From Xestospongia muta (taxonomy: Eukaryota > Porifera > Demospongiae > Haplosclerida > Petrosiidae): a stretch of 64,000 bases of DNA. This document shows, piece after piece, positions 1 to 16,587 of this stretch. The notes under the pieces were generated by a model. It saw only the letters and a list, made by a program, of their open reading frames with translations. It was not told the origin of the DNA and did not search any database. Position 1 is the first letter of the stretch. Each line of letters starts with the position of its first letter. The stretch covers positions 1,118,501-1,182,500 of the forward strand of contig OY848929.1 of assembly GCA_963693285.1 (NCBI GenBank), given 5' to 3'. Made by a program: the position numbers and the translations under genes.

Positions 1-150
1 GACATGCCTTTTCCTCAACCATTCCAATCACAACCAGGATGTATGCCCTACTCTATGCCCCAGTCTTTTCCTCCACCTAAGTCATCCATACACATTGATC
101 CACCACCTCCTAATTATGAAGACATTATATCCTATCCACCTGGTTTATAA
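1..150 (+). CDS. 3' end of an alpha-arrestin (ARRDC-like) gene, partial
   Basis: The first 50 codons are open in frame 1 and end in TAA at 148-150. The encoded 49 residues are rich in Pro, Gln and Met and finish with a PPPPNYED motif, a PPxY ligand for NEDD4-type WW domains. The composition and ending resemble the tails of the two complete arrestin genes downstream (PPPPYSQ endings), so this is most likely the C-terminal tail of an upstream paralogue in the same tandem group. The arrestin fold itself lies outside the window, so the assignment rests only on the tail and the context. Confidence 0.6.
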   Translation, partial: DMPFPQPFQSQPGCMPYSMPQSFPPPKSSIHIDPPPPNYEDIISYPPGL

Positions 151-1118
151 GTCCCATCAAAAAGTAATAAACAAAATTACTAAAATTGGATTATCACCAT
201 GTCTGTAACAAATGAGTTCTATCTATATCATGTATTTTTATTAATTTTTTTAATGATAATTTCATTTCTATTGTTTGTGCTCTTGTAATTATACGAAGTC
301 CGATACCACAACTTGAGTTGGATGTTCAAATTTGCCAAAGACTCTATAAATAATACTGAAATTTGATGAGATTTCAAAAGAAGACCCATCAACATTATTT
401 GTATACAATGTAGGGTCTACATTCACATCTGTGATTTCTATCAAATAAATAAATTATTTAGAAGTAAAGCTACTTTTCATCCACAAAACTAACTAAAGTC
501 AGTATAGCCACTGATTAAGCTTGTAACACACTTGCAGGTCTAGGAAAGAATCTTTTGTCCAAGATTTGGATCATCATATTCTATGTACCTTTAATATAGA
601 GATATACATAGCTGTATTAAATTTACTTTTGCTTTTCTTTTATTCTTGGCACTCCATATATTTAGTGTTCAATAAGATGTAGGAAATTCACTTATATCAA
701 TGATGGGTGTTACACATATCAACTTCCATACACCTGATGCTGTTTATATAAACACCTCAAAGTCTTGTCCCTATAGCTCACAATGAATTTGAAAAACAAA
801 ATTATAAGAAAAATTAATTTTAACTGCAGTACAACAACTCACAGATCAGGGTCTACCATCTTGGTTTGTGATTGTCATAGGAACAATACCTGTGATTAAT
901 GACATGCTTAAAAAGTGGCTATTTAAGATAGCATGGTGAAGCTAGTGTCAATATTGTAGTAGATTAAAATAACAAGCTTATAGACAACAGTGTTGAGTTA
1001 TTGGTTGACTTAACCTGTCATTTAGATTGCGTATATCATACATTAAATATACTGTTTTGATTATAGCTTCCCAAATTTTTTGTTGGTCTATTTAAATATA
1101 TAAACAAATCACTTGGGG

Positions 1119-1161
<43 letters not shown>

Positions 1162-1843
1162 GTACTATATATAGTGACAGTCCTCACACACACGACATGG
1201 CAACTACATTTCAGAACCAATGTTTTACTATCAACCACTGCATCAGCCACAATCAGAAGTATATAACCCACATTATTCTTCACTGTCATATCAGCCTTCT
1301 GCTTCCTAGCTAGCTAGCTACCAACCTGTAACTATATCCATTTCTCTCACCACTATGACCAGTAAGATCACCATTGCCCTTCCTTACAAAATTACAAGAC
1401 CGTAAAGTCATATCAGACAGCATAGCAAATATATATATAATATTCTTGTCAAACAAGTTAACTTTCTGATTGCATGAATTTGATTTATACAATTTATTTA
1501 TTTATTAATATATTATATAAATAATTTTTATTTCACATGTCTTTATATATTATGTTGTGTATAATATAGTATGATATATATAACTTTTGAAATTTGATGC
1601 TCTTATCAACTCTTCATAGTTTTTACAGTGTAAAAGAAGCAACAGAGCTGATGTTACAATTGTAAAATAACACCAAAAATTCATAAAGTAGCCACACCCC
1701 TGATATTTAAAATTTGTAGAGTAAAATTTATTATTATTGTTGCGGGGGACCACCACGTGGGATGATCATGCTATTGTTTTGATCGCGGTATGGTCGCGAT
1801 TTCGTCATAGTTGTTCGTCATAGTTGTTCGTCAAAGAAAGGTA
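151..1843. other. Intergenic, AT-rich, no gene recognised
   Basis: No convincing coding exon on either strand. It contains a (TG)n microsatellite near 1129-1159, a short GCTA-type repeat near 1309-1320, and the presumed promoter and 5' UTR of the first complete arrestin gene, with a repeated TTCGTCATAG just upstream of its start. Confidence 0.6.
1129..1159. repeat. (TG)n microsatellite
   Basis: About 15 uninterrupted TG dinucleotides, preceded by a short AT run. The short open frames across it on both strands are simple-repeat artefacts. Confidence 0.9.
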
Positions 1844-3007
1844 ATGAAGGACTTTCGGCTACAGCTCAACAATCCGCCTCATGGAGTCTATTTCCCTGGT
1901 ATGACCGTTACAGGAACACTACTAGTCGTCAATGACAAACCTAAAAACTACAGAGCAATTCAAGTTAAAATAGTTGGTCAGGCTCACGTCCACTGGTCAC
2001 AATATACTGATCATGAAGATTATCTGAATAGAACTATACACATCTGGGATAAAGATGAATCTGGTGGAGGTGGACAGTTCCCTGTTTGTAACTGCCAATT
2101 TCCTTTTTCTCTTCAGTTGGTTGGTAACAATTTACCAGCATCTTTTGAGGGTACAAATGGTTATATAAGGTACACATTAGAAGCCAGAGTAATGAAGGAT
2201 GGTTTCATGAAGAGTGATACTTTTTGTACAACAAGAATTAAAGTAGTGAATGTAGTTGACATCCATCATCCTGACCTTTTACAACCAAAATCAGTGGAGG
2301 TCCAGAAGACACTTGGCTGTATGTGTTGTACTGGTACTATTGTTATCACTGTTGTTACACCACGTACTGGTTACTGTATTCATCAAGATAGGATTCCAGT
2401 AGAAGTAACCATAGAAAATGGAAGTATTCGTGAAATACGACAGATTTATATTCGTATTAAAAAATCAGTCCATTATTCAGCTAATAACATCCAAAGTTAT
2501 TTTATTACTACTGTGTCTAGTCAATCTGTAGGTCCTTATAGAACAGTAGTATGGGAACCTCCCCCTATTGCAATACCAGATACACCTGCCACATCCATCA
2601 ATAGTAGGATCCTCCAAGTGAAGTACTCCTTACGAGTTGAAGCAGCTATATCATGGTCTAGTAATCCTCTCAGAGTTATTCCAACCATTGACATTCCTTT
2701 AGTATTGGGAAATGTATCATTAGATCCAGAGTCTTGTCCACAACCTACAGCACCACAACCAGGAGTGAACCCACGTTATTCCCTGCCATTACAGCCATCA
2801 ACCCCGCCTTCTGCTCCCTACCGTCCTATGTCTATCCCTTTTGATCCATTTCCAGTACCACCACCAGAACTGGGTAATTCCTTGCCATATCAGTCATCAA
2901 CCTTGCCTTCTGCTCCATACCCTTATCCATCAATCCCTTTTGATACAGTTCCTCTACCACCACCAGCAACACCACCACCACCCTACTCACAAATTTCACA
3001 AGACTAA
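1844..3007 (+). CDS. Alpha-arrestin (arrestin-domain-containing protein) 1
   Basis: Single-exon gene of 387 aa starting at the ATG at 1844. I chose this Met because the second arrestin gene begins at the same position of the alignment (MK-F-LQLNNPP); an in-frame upstream start adds 11 weak residues. The N-terminal arrestin fold shows GVYFPGMTVTG and IVGQAHVHW; the C-terminal fold starts after LLQPKSVEVQKTL. The tail (about residues 305-387) is Pro-rich with tandem imperfect repeats (SLPLQPSTPPSAPYRP-type) and ends PPPPYSQISQD, giving a PPxY ligand. Family knowledge: alpha-arrestins bridge membrane cargo to NEDD4-family ubiquitin ligases for endocytic sorting. The cargo here is unknown. Neighbouring paralogues and fragments show local tandem duplication. 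Confidence 0.88.
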   Translation: MKDFRLQLNNPPHGVYFPGMTVTGTLLVVNDKPKNYRAIQVKIVGQAHVHWSQYTDHEDYLNRTIHIWDKDESGGGGQFPVCNCQFPFSLQLVGNNLPASFEGTNGYIRYTLEARVMKDGFMKSDTFCTTRIKVVNVVDIHHPDLLQPKSVEVQKTLGCMCCTGTIVITVVTPRTGYCIHQDRIPVEVTIENGSIREIRQIYIRIKKSVHYSANNIQSYFITTVSSQSVGPYRTVVWEPPPIAIPDTPATSINSRILQVKYSLRVEAAISWSSNPLRVIPTIDIPLVLGNVSLDPESCPQPTAPQPGVNPRYSLPLQPSTPPSAPYRPMSIPFDPFPVPPPELGNSLPYQSSTLPSAPYPYPSIPFDTVPLPPPATPPPPYSQISQD

Positions 3008-3494
3008 TCAGCTTGCATCATGTGACAACATAACAGTATTTCTTGTCTCCATAAATTGTTTACAGCAGCTATATTGGTGAAAGCATTTTTATTTAATTTT
3101 CTATATTGTATATATGGTAGCTTGTAATATAATTTTCTCATTAATGACTCATAAGTTGTCAAGTCTTGACTCTATAGGTGTAGAATTGATAGTGAACACA
3201 AGTGTTGTAGCTTTACAAATTAAATCGATAGCTTCATGTAAGACATGGATCATACTCAGTTGAACTACCACTACAGAGAATTAATCTACCTTCTCATATC
3301 CTCTGGTCCAGAAGTGTTTGGTACTACTATAGCTACATAAAATACTGTTAATATTATTTGCTGACGTGTACTTCAGCTTAACTATGACTGGAATGTTGAG
3401 TTATTAGATACGCGTCATTTGATAGTTGGTAAGGGAAATTAATATTATAATTAAGCCTTACTCTTATTTACATTTCAATAAATAATTGGTATCC

Positions 3495-3805
3495 ATTGTA
3501 GTGGTTACTATTATGCTAGATGGAATAGAATTCCTGTAGTAGAAATGGAAATAGCAAAGAACTGGTAAGTAGATTGGATCAATGTTTCTTTTCACAAGAA
3601 ATATGTTATAAACCTCAACGTTGTCATTGATATGATAGCTCTGTTACATATGTCATTGGTAGTGAACTAGTACCACCTCACAGCACAACAAAATGGCAAC
3701 CTCCATCTGATTACTGTAACAGATGACACACCAGCTGCAACTACAAGTTGTCATATTCTCAAAATACACTGCTTCTTAAGAGTCAAAGCAACTGTAATAT
3801 AGCTA
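3495..3805 (+). pseudogene. Decayed alpha-arrestin C-domain fragment
   Basis: Stretches such as the segment near 3655-3800 resemble the region of the complete genes that encodes the second arrestin domain (Gly-Ser-x-x-Val-x-Pro, then TTVIWQPP, then the TSTYCSILQ-like part). They are interrupted by stops and small indels, with no continuous frame. Interpreted as a relic of a lost tandem copy. Confidence 0.55.
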
Positions 3806-4254
3806 GACAACAAAATTTTTAAAAAATTGATACAATATACAATCTACTATATATCTATAATCAAGTTGACATTTAAATTAATTTCTATAAAATGTAATTC
3901 ATCTTATATTATCATTATAAATTAAGAAGCCGGTTACTATTAGGAAATCCATTTTTATATGTATTTTCACTCATTTTTCATTGTTATAATCAGTTATATA
4001 ATAATAATTATAGGTGTGTGTGTGTTGCTGGGTAAGGACACAAGAGGAATTTCTTATAAATTAAAACTCATTCTCCAACATCAGCATTTTTGCTTTGATC
4101 ATGACTTTATAGAATACAGTAATTATAATAATTATCCATTGTTATATTACAATAATTATCATGCCAACATATCTTGCCTTGATTTAATAAGGATGTACAA
4201 ATTTGCAGTGATTAGTAAAAATGTGCTTTTCCTACAAATACTGTTTTCTAAGTT
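3806..4254. other. AT-rich intergenic stretch, nothing recognised
   Basis: Very AT-rich. The 111-codon open frame at 3959-4294 has no recognisable features, a low-complexity Ile/Tyr/Asn composition and overlaps a duplicated arrestin 5' flank, so I do not call it a gene. Confidence 0.5.
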
Positions 4255-4545
4255 CATCTTTCCTCTAGATTTCCTACAAGTGCTATTCCGTTAAACAAAA
4301 ACTGAAAATTACTAACAATTAACCAATTTGACACCAAATTACTATTGAATGTTTTTGTGTCTATAGAATTCCTTCACAAGTGTAGTTGTTTATCAAAGAA
4401 GTAGTAGATATGAAAGTCTTTCAAATGCAGCTCAACAACCCACCTAGGGAGTCTACTTTCCTTGTATGACTGTCAAGGGAACAATACAAGTAAAATGCTA
4501 TTAATGCCTTCAAAGTTATTCCAGCCATTGACATATATCAATATA
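4255..4545 (+). pseudogene. Arrestin 5' relic (flank plus first codons, frameshifted)
   Basis: This block duplicates the 5' flank and first about 30 codons of the arrestin gene at 5209 (compare 4270-4500 with 5058-5300). It starts MKVFQMQLNNPP and then loses one base in the following Lys-Gly codons, which destroys the frame. It is followed by a jump to a scrap of the C-terminal domain (near 4505-4535) and then to a MITE end. An internally deleted copy. Confidence 0.7.
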
Positions 4546-5208
4546 AATTGATTGGTTGATTTAACCAATATATGGTTATACAGGTTGCATGTAGCAAAGT
4601 TAGTAGATGCAAAGCTAACTTAATATTGTCCACTATGGGGTTGACTGTTCACATATGTATACACTAGTACTGCAATAAGTAGCATGTTATTTTAACTGGT
4701 TACATAAATATATACAGTTTGCAATATATATTCAATCATGTGATGTTGTTATTTGAGCTTGCTTGTACGTGACTACCTGACTACAAGTTAGTTTACTTGA
4801 AATAGTATATCCTTCCTACCCATGGCTTCAATAATTACTAAGTGATAATCAAATTCATGATTACTCTTTGACTTCAAATTAGTCAATATTGAGTTATACT
4901 GCACATCATGTACCCAACCACTCATGGGAGGGACTAGCTAGTTACAACCAATAGAAATATCAAGACTATAAGGTTACCACAATGACACCATGACAACCAT
5001 AGAAATGCAAGGAATTTTTTTATATAAGAATTGTTTTGCACTAAAGTTTATCTTTCCTCTAGAGTTCCTACAAGTACTGTTCCGTTAGACAAGGAAAACA
5101 AAAATTATCTAACAATTAACAAATTTGACACCAAATTACTATTGAATGTTTTTGTGTCTTTAAAACTGCTTCATAAGTTTAGTTGCTTATATCAAAGAAG
5201 TAGTAGAT
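4546..5208. other. MITE remnant and promoter region of arrestin gene 2
   Basis: 4550-4600 carries one end of the inverted-repeat element seen elsewhere in the window (GATTGGTTGATTTAACC motif). The far end is not clearly recognisable here. The rest is AT-rich, and 5045-5208 is the presumed 5' UTR/promoter, duplicated at 4255-4408. Confidence 0.5.
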
Positions 5209-6267
5209 ATGAAGGTCTTTCGAATGCAGCTCAACAACCCACCTAAGGGAGTCTACTTTCCTGGTATGACTGTCAAGGGAACAATACAAGTTGTAAATGA
5301 TGAACCTACAAACATCAAAGCTATTGATATTGAAGTAGTTGGTCAAGCTCATGTCCAATGGACAGAATCAAAACGGAATTGTCCAACTGAAAACTACATT
5401 TCTCATGAAAGTTATCTAAATGGAGGTACACGTGTGTGGGATAAGGAGACTTCTGCTGGAGGGGAGCAGTTCCCGGTTTGTAACCGTCAATTTCCCTTTT
5501 CTATTCAGCTTGGCAATAATTTACCAACCACATATGAGGATTCAGTTGGTTATATAAAATACACAATAGAAGCTAGTGTAGTAAGAGATGACTTTAAAAA
5601 GTCTGATACTGTTTGTACAACTAATATTAAAGTAATAGATGCAGTCAAGATCAATCGTCCTGACTTATTACAACCAAAATCAATGGAGGTCCAGAAGACA
5701 CTTGAGAGTTTTTGTTGTACATCTGGTCCTATTGTTATTACAGCTCGTATACCCCGCACTGGCTACTGTATTCAACTAGATAGCATTCCAGTGGAAGTAT
5801 CTGTGGAAAATGGAAGTAGTCGAGAAATACAAAAGATCATTGCTTCTATTCACAAATTAGTGACATATACAGCTCAAGGGCAAGACCGTTGTGATATTCA
5901 TGAAGTAGATAGTGTTGGTAGTCAACCAGTACGACCTCACGACACAGTAATATGGCAACCTCCTCCTATTACAATACCAGATACACCAGCCACATCAACA
6001 TATTGTAGCATTCTCCAAATAAACTACATCTTACGAGTAAAGGCTGCTGTAACATGGGCTATCAATGCCTCCAAAGTTATTCCTACCATTGACATTCCTT
6101 TAGTGTTTGGGAATGTACCTTTGGAGCCTGGTCAACAACCTGGAGGACCACTTCTTCAACAAGAACTGGAACCACTTCCTCCAGAAGCATCAACACCTTA
6201 TTACCAACAACCTCAACTTCCTATGTCTATTCCATCAACACCGCCACCACCATACTCACAGAACTAA
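5209..6267 (+). CDS. Alpha-arrestin (arrestin-domain-containing protein) 2
   Basis: Single-exon gene of 352 aa from the ATG at 5209. It keeps both arrestin folds (GVYFPGMTVKG, VVGQAHVQW, FPVCNRQFPFSIQLGNN; second fold after LLQPKSMEVQKTLES) and ends in TPPPPYSQN, a PPxY motif expected to bind WW domains of NEDD4-type ligases. It is clearly paralogous to the gene at 1844 but has a shorter Pro-rich tail and an insertion between the first strands (residues about 50-65). Expected role from the family: a cytosolic/endosomal adaptor for ubiquitylation and trafficking of membrane proteins. Specific cargo cannot be read from sequence. Confidence 0.88.
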   Translation: MKVFRMQLNNPPKGVYFPGMTVKGTIQVVNDEPTNIKAIDIEVVGQAHVQWTESKRNCPTENYISHESYLNGGTRVWDKETSAGGEQFPVCNRQFPFSIQLGNNLPTTYEDSVGYIKYTIEASVVRDDFKKSDTVCTTNIKVIDAVKINRPDLLQPKSMEVQKTLESFCCTSGPIVITARIPRTGYCIQLDSIPVEVSVENGSSREIQKIIASIHKLVTYTAQGQDRCDIHEVDSVGSQPVRPHDTVIWQPPPITIPDTPATSTYCSILQINYILRVKAAVTWAINASKVIPTIDIPLVFGNVPLEPGQQPGGPLLQQELEPLPPEASTPYYQQPQLPMSIPSTPPPPYSQN

Positions 6268-6294
6268 TGACTCTAATATGTTGTGTAATTATAT

Positions 6295-6330
6295 ATATAT
6301 TTATAATATATGTATGTGTGTGTGTGTGTT
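6295..6330. repeat. AT/TG microsatellite in arrestin 2 3' flank
   Basis: Short (TA)n followed by (TG)n run directly after the stop codon of arrestin gene 2. Confidence 0.75.
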
Positions 6331-6565
6331 CATGTGAGGTATTAAAACATTGTTATTTCAATAATTTTATTAGTATGAGATTTCTGTGTTACAAAATTGT
6401 ATTAGTTAGCATTTTAATTCAGCGATATCCAATCATTGGCAAACAACTAAGATAGAGTTGCTCCTTAATAATTCTATTACAGCTTGCATAATGAGCTTCT
6501 CATGGGATGGGCCAGCTAGTTATAACCAATAGAATAATTACTACAATTTACTAGACCTAAGATAA

Positions 6566-6860
6566 TGTTACCAGACATCAAACACATCAACATATTGTAA
6601 CATTCTCCAACTAAACTACAACTTATGAGTAAACCTGCTGTAATATAGCCTATTAATGCCTCCAAAGTTATTCCAACCATTGACATATATATCAATATAA
6701 CTCTGATTGGTTGATTTAAGCAATATATGGTTATACAGGTTGGACCACTTCAACAAGAACTGGAACCACCTCCTCCAGAAGGATCAACACCTTATTGCCA
6801 ACAACCTCAACTTCCTATGTCTATTCCATCAACACGGCCACCACCATACCCAGATATATA
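6566..6860 (+). pseudogene. Arrestin 3' relic disrupted by MITE sequence
   Basis: Pieces matching codons of the second arrestin fold (6566-6690) and the Pro-rich tail (6743-6850, PLQQELEPPPPEGSTPY-like) flank a 50-bp MITE end at about 6700-6740. Stops and indels break the frame. The tail part remains open for about 60 codons, but not in a gene context. Confidence 0.65.
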
Positions 6861-7112
6861 TATATATATATGTATATGTGATTAATTTAGTATTGTTAAG
6901 TATGTAGCGCAATTATTGAAAGTTAAAAACAAAATTTTCATTGTTTAGGTTCATCAATTTGAGCTTTTCATTAGGTGTTATAACTGAAACCTAATGACCA
7001 GAATGTGTTCCTTTAGGGATAAAATAAGTCTAATAACAATATTTTACGTGACAGAATACAATGATGTGACACATATATTATATTAGGTACTAAAATGTTG
7101 ACTGCATTGGTA
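6861..7112. other. Short intergenic region between arrestin relic and NEDD1 3' end
   Basis: A short (AT)n run, then AT-rich DNA expected to hold the NEDD1 3' UTR and polyadenylation signals on the minus strand. No exon seen. Confidence 0.4.
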
Positions 7113-8711
7113 TCAATATTTTGGTGTCAAGTGATTGATTTGATGTCTCAATTGTTGTACTTCTTCAGAAAGTTTATCAACTTTCTCACTCACAGCAGTC
7201 AAAGCAAGTATCATTTGGTTCTATAAATATTCCGAGTGACAGTCACTCAAAGTATATTCAAGTACTTACTTGTAATGTAGCAAACTGTCTTAGCATTGAT
7301 ACACTAAGATTACCAATGTCACGATGTGTATTCCATCTATTGTCAAAATAAGAGTCAATAATACCATTATGTACAAGTAAATAAAAATATATTTATAAAA
7401 ATGAGGTAAATGTAGGGATGTGCAATATCAGTCCAATACAAAAAATTATACGTGATAGTAATTGGCAATTATATCATTCTACATAATAGTTGTTTGTGCC
7501 AACTTTGCTATTATGTAGGAATGATACAATCCCCACACTATTATCTTGTTTGCATTCTTTATATTGGAGTGATACTACTCATCCTTACATTTACTTCATT
7601 TTTATAAAACATTTTTTATTTACTTGTTTGCTTAATTTATTTAAATACAAGTGTTTTGATAGCCAACAGAAAAAGCTATAGCATGTTGGAAGGCAGTGAG
7701 GTTCCATATTTAACCAGCTCACAAAAAAGTGTTTTTACATATTGTGATGAAGAAATAGTAATTATTAAGACTACAGTGATAAACAGGAATTTGCTGGGAC
7801 TTGGAATGGTTCCATCAATAAGGAAGTTCTTCTGAATACAACAAGAAAGTTGTAATGATACTTCTTGTTTTACTCATTGAGTTATTGTTGTTCACGAAAA
7901 AAGAAGAAACATGGAACAATTCAGCATTTTCATTAACTTATACTGTGATGTTTAGAAACATTGCTTTAGTCTATATAAATCAGTCATAACCCGGTATTGT
8001 CTTGGGGAGGAAGACTGATATGTATTGAGATATTCTGATGTGTTTTGAGTGAGATATTCTATGTTTTCTGCCAATACATTTCAATGGATAATCCAAGCCA
8101 TCCCTACATATACATTGCTATCATGTGACTATAAGGAATGTGGACTGACCATATACAGTGTATTATTGGACATAAATCAGTATATAAATACTTACATCAT
8201 CTCGTCTTGTGTTTCCCTGAGCAAATTTTCTAAGTATTGCATTTGTACAGAAGGTAATGATGTAGTGGGACCTTGACCAGGGTCTTTAGTAACAGGTGAA
8301 TTGGACACTAGACTGGATGCTTCTCTTTTGGGGGATCTTTCCTGAAGTGATTAGGATGATATTGTTATTTGGTATATCACTACTTACTAGAGGTACTGTA
8401 GGTGTGCTCTGAATTTGTGGATGTTGTAGTTGAGAAGGAAGAGTACTGACTAGGAGTGATGATGTTCCTTCAAATAATGAATTAGCGGGAGGATGCTCCT
8501 TAATTATTGCTGTTGAATCAGAAGGGATGGTTGAGGAGTTCTCTTGTATAGTTTCAAGACTCTCTGAGCTAGCTCCCATTGTTTTGGGATGAGAACTTAA
8601 AGGTAATGATGGATTGTGCATGCTTTGTAAAGTGGGTGTGGCTACAGAGGCGTTAGGACGAGTTAGAGTGACATTAGAGTCCAATGGCGAAAAGATGCTT
8701 GCAATAGCTGT

Positions 8712-8755
<44 letters not shown>

Positions 8756-11240
8756 TAGCAACTCATAAGTACAATATCTCTTACAAGAGCTTAGCTGTGC
8801 ATTGATAGGTGTTTCAGTTAGAGCACTTTAAAACAGAGAGACATAACAATACATTAGTAAAAAAACTCCATTACCTTTTACCATTACTTATAATTCCTGT
8901 AGGAGAGGGTGTGAAAGGATAAGAAATAGGAGGACGAGAAGGAGGAGGAAGAGATGAGGACATCACAGGTACTTCAACAGTCGTTGTAACAGGTGCTGGA
9001 ATTTCACTGCTATTAGGAAAATGTGAGACAGTTATCTCAGTCTCAAGTGGACTAAAAACACCTTTAAAATAACCAATATCAGTACCATAGCTAGAATGAA
9101 TTGTACCTGAGAGATTTGCTCTATTGAATGAAGCTGGAGTGGCTATAGCTGACGAAGGAATTGGACTGACATTATCTACCTTACTTGATGTAGATGTAAG
9201 AGGAAGAACTGGAGACCCCACTTCATTAACTATATAATAACATATGAAATTAATCATGCAGAGTATTAGACTATTGTACTTGATTGTTTGGCAGTATCAA
9301 TAGTCACATTTTTCCTATGACCTTTACTAGGAAGTTTCCGGTTACTTCTGGACTATTAAACAACACTAACTTATTATCAATATAGTATGGAATGTTACCT
9401 TAATTGTGTTCAGAGCTGATAAGGATGTAATGGGTTTATGGTGTGCTTCAATAACATCACTAGTATCCTTACAATTCCTCATATTATAAAAATATAATTT
9501 ACCTACACATTAGAGTAGATTATAAAGGATTATACTAAATTGTCCTTCTTACCATCAGTTCCACCTCCAACCATAGTAACTCCATCTCTTAATAGTAGCA
9601 CTGATGACATAGGTATTGGACATGATACTTGTGTTATTATCCTAGTATGTCATATGCTTGTATGTGCATTGTAATATATTATAATATACTTTCTCTGAAT
9701 AAGATCATAGAGGTAGATTAGAGTATTTTCACCTACACTGGCCATCAACATCCGATTATAAGGAGAAAAGGATATGTCATATGCTCCACCTAGTGAAAGG
9801 ACAATAAAAAATTAGATATTACTGTAGACCAAATTATTTGGACAGTTCACTGTTTTATATAGTATAAGGCCACAATAACAAACTGTTAATAAGTCAGAGA
9901 TTGCAGTCAATATTGAGGTTAGTTCTTACCTGAATGGGATACAGAGAACGTTGTTAACAGACGTTGTGACTCAACACTCCACAACCTCACAGCACCACTA
10001 GTACTACAAGAACCAACCATACTTTGTTCAGAAGGAGAGAAACGAACACATACTACACTCTAAACAAAAGTTAGACAGTTAGAGAATTGAAACCACCCTT
10101 GTTACCTCATTTGCTCCACTGTCGTTTTCTCCAGTAGAGAGGTTAGTCACTGGTTGTGATGAGGACAGTTTATGTAGTGTCAAAGTACCATCCTCTAAAC
10201 CAGAGACTAGAAAACTATCTTTATTATTTCTAGAAACACATGTAACACCAGAACTGTGTCCCTAAGAAGAGTCGTTTAGTACATTATAAATACATTATAC
10301 ATATATACTAACATTTTAGCCACTAAATAAAATATTATTATTATTGTCATCTAGTAAATTAAGTGAGTAAGAGAAATGTAAGATCACTAAACTCGGTTCG
10401 TTTTGACTTTGCAGACAGAAAGTGATCCTTATAGGAAATTATACATGTGAATTTATATGAAGGGTTGTCAGAAAAAGGAAATTACTTTGTAAATACCATC
10501 AAAAGAACCACAAGAATGAGAGGAATCCTATGATATCAAAATTAACTCTGTAGCTAGCAGTATAACAGTTATATGGTTAAAAATCAAAGTGTAAAGTCAA
10601 ACCAAACAAAGTATAATAAACAAAGAATTAAATCTACGCTAAAATGGTGCTCTTATAAATTTGTTAGTATCTTCTAAACATAGAAATTATTATGTTTATC
10701 TTCTTTCACTTACAACATAGTTTCTGATGACATTGCTTGTATCTAGGTCCCACAATGATACAAGTGGCGATGTTAATCCAACAAGGATTTGATGTCCGTT
10801 GCCTAGGAAACAACAGCTACTGACTTTTCCCACATTATCAGCAGTTTCAGTTTCTAGAAGAGACTGTAATACAAAATGAAGATACTTGCTAAGATAATGG
10901 ACTCACACCTTAGCATCAATTTGCTTTGTTTTAATAATCTGTTTATCTTCATAGTTCAATACAGCTACATGAGAACCTCTCTTTGGAGCACAAGCCAAGA
11001 GAGAATCTAGTAAAACTAAGGAATTGATAACAACTATTATCATTCATTGGTATTGTGGTTTATGTCAGGTAGGATACTGTTAGTATTCCATGAAAGAGAC
11101 TGGCATACTGTAGCTCCTGAGAATACTTGCACTACTTGTGTCTGATGGAAGTGCTGTGGCACCTGAGGGTTCTCGGTCCACAGAGCTATCTCCTCTCCAG
11201 CAGCAGAAGAGAATGAAATGACAGATGACCCAGTTGCCAT
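7113..11240 (-). CDS. NEDD1: NEDD1 orthologue: WD40 gamma-tubulin recruiter
   Basis: Sixteen exons, minus strand: 11078-11240, 10909-11015, 10714-10863, 10106-10261, 9930-10059, 9690-9789, 9553-9641, 9399-9502, 9280-9352, 9107-9229, 8882-9061, 8785-8794 (10-nt microexon, least certain), 8388-8697, 8196-8341, 7270-7336, 7113-7220; 671 aa, close to the 660 of human NEDD1. The N-terminal half is a WD40 propeller (blades ending in ALWTEN, VSLWDLD, AVRLWSVE, LIYLYDL). A Ser/Pro-rich linker contains an IFSPLDS motif like the MFSPIR of NEDD1. The C-terminus has LPSVQMQYLENLLRET, then HRDIGNLSVSMLRQF, then a terminal coiled coil (EKVDKLSEEVQQLRHQ), the region that in the family binds gamma-tubulin complexes. 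Expected role: targeting gamma-TuRC to centrosomes, spindles and basal bodies. The intron at 7337-8195 is unusually long for this region. Confidence 0.88.
8709..8754. repeat. (TG)n(AG)n compound microsatellite in a NEDD1 intron
   Basis: Lies in the intron 8698-8784. On the minus strand it reads (CT)n(CA)n and ends shortly before the acceptor at 8698. Confidence 0.9.
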
Positions 11241-11476
11241 TTCCCGCCCACATTTCAAATATAGTGTACAATGGGTTAAAATATCTTACGCTATACCCCC
11301 TTAATTTAATTAATAACTTTTCAAATAAATGAAAATCAAGAAATAATAAACAAGTAATAATAAATTACTTGCAATTAATATGTATTAAAAATTGAAATAC
11401 ACATACAGACACAATTAATTAAAGTTCTCTATCATGATACGTCAATTTAATTAATTAATTAATTTCTATTAATTAA

Positions 11477-16587
<5,111 letters not shown>

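Noticed and set aside
3959..4294. 111-codon plus-strand frame in the arrestin interval
   Set aside because: AT-rich, low-complexity, overlaps duplicated non-coding flank; no recognisable features.
7468..7530. Imperfect hairpin near ATCATTCTACATAATAG
   Set aside because: Imperfect arms in an AT-rich NEDD1 intron; no flanking duplication or second copy noticed, so not listed as an element.
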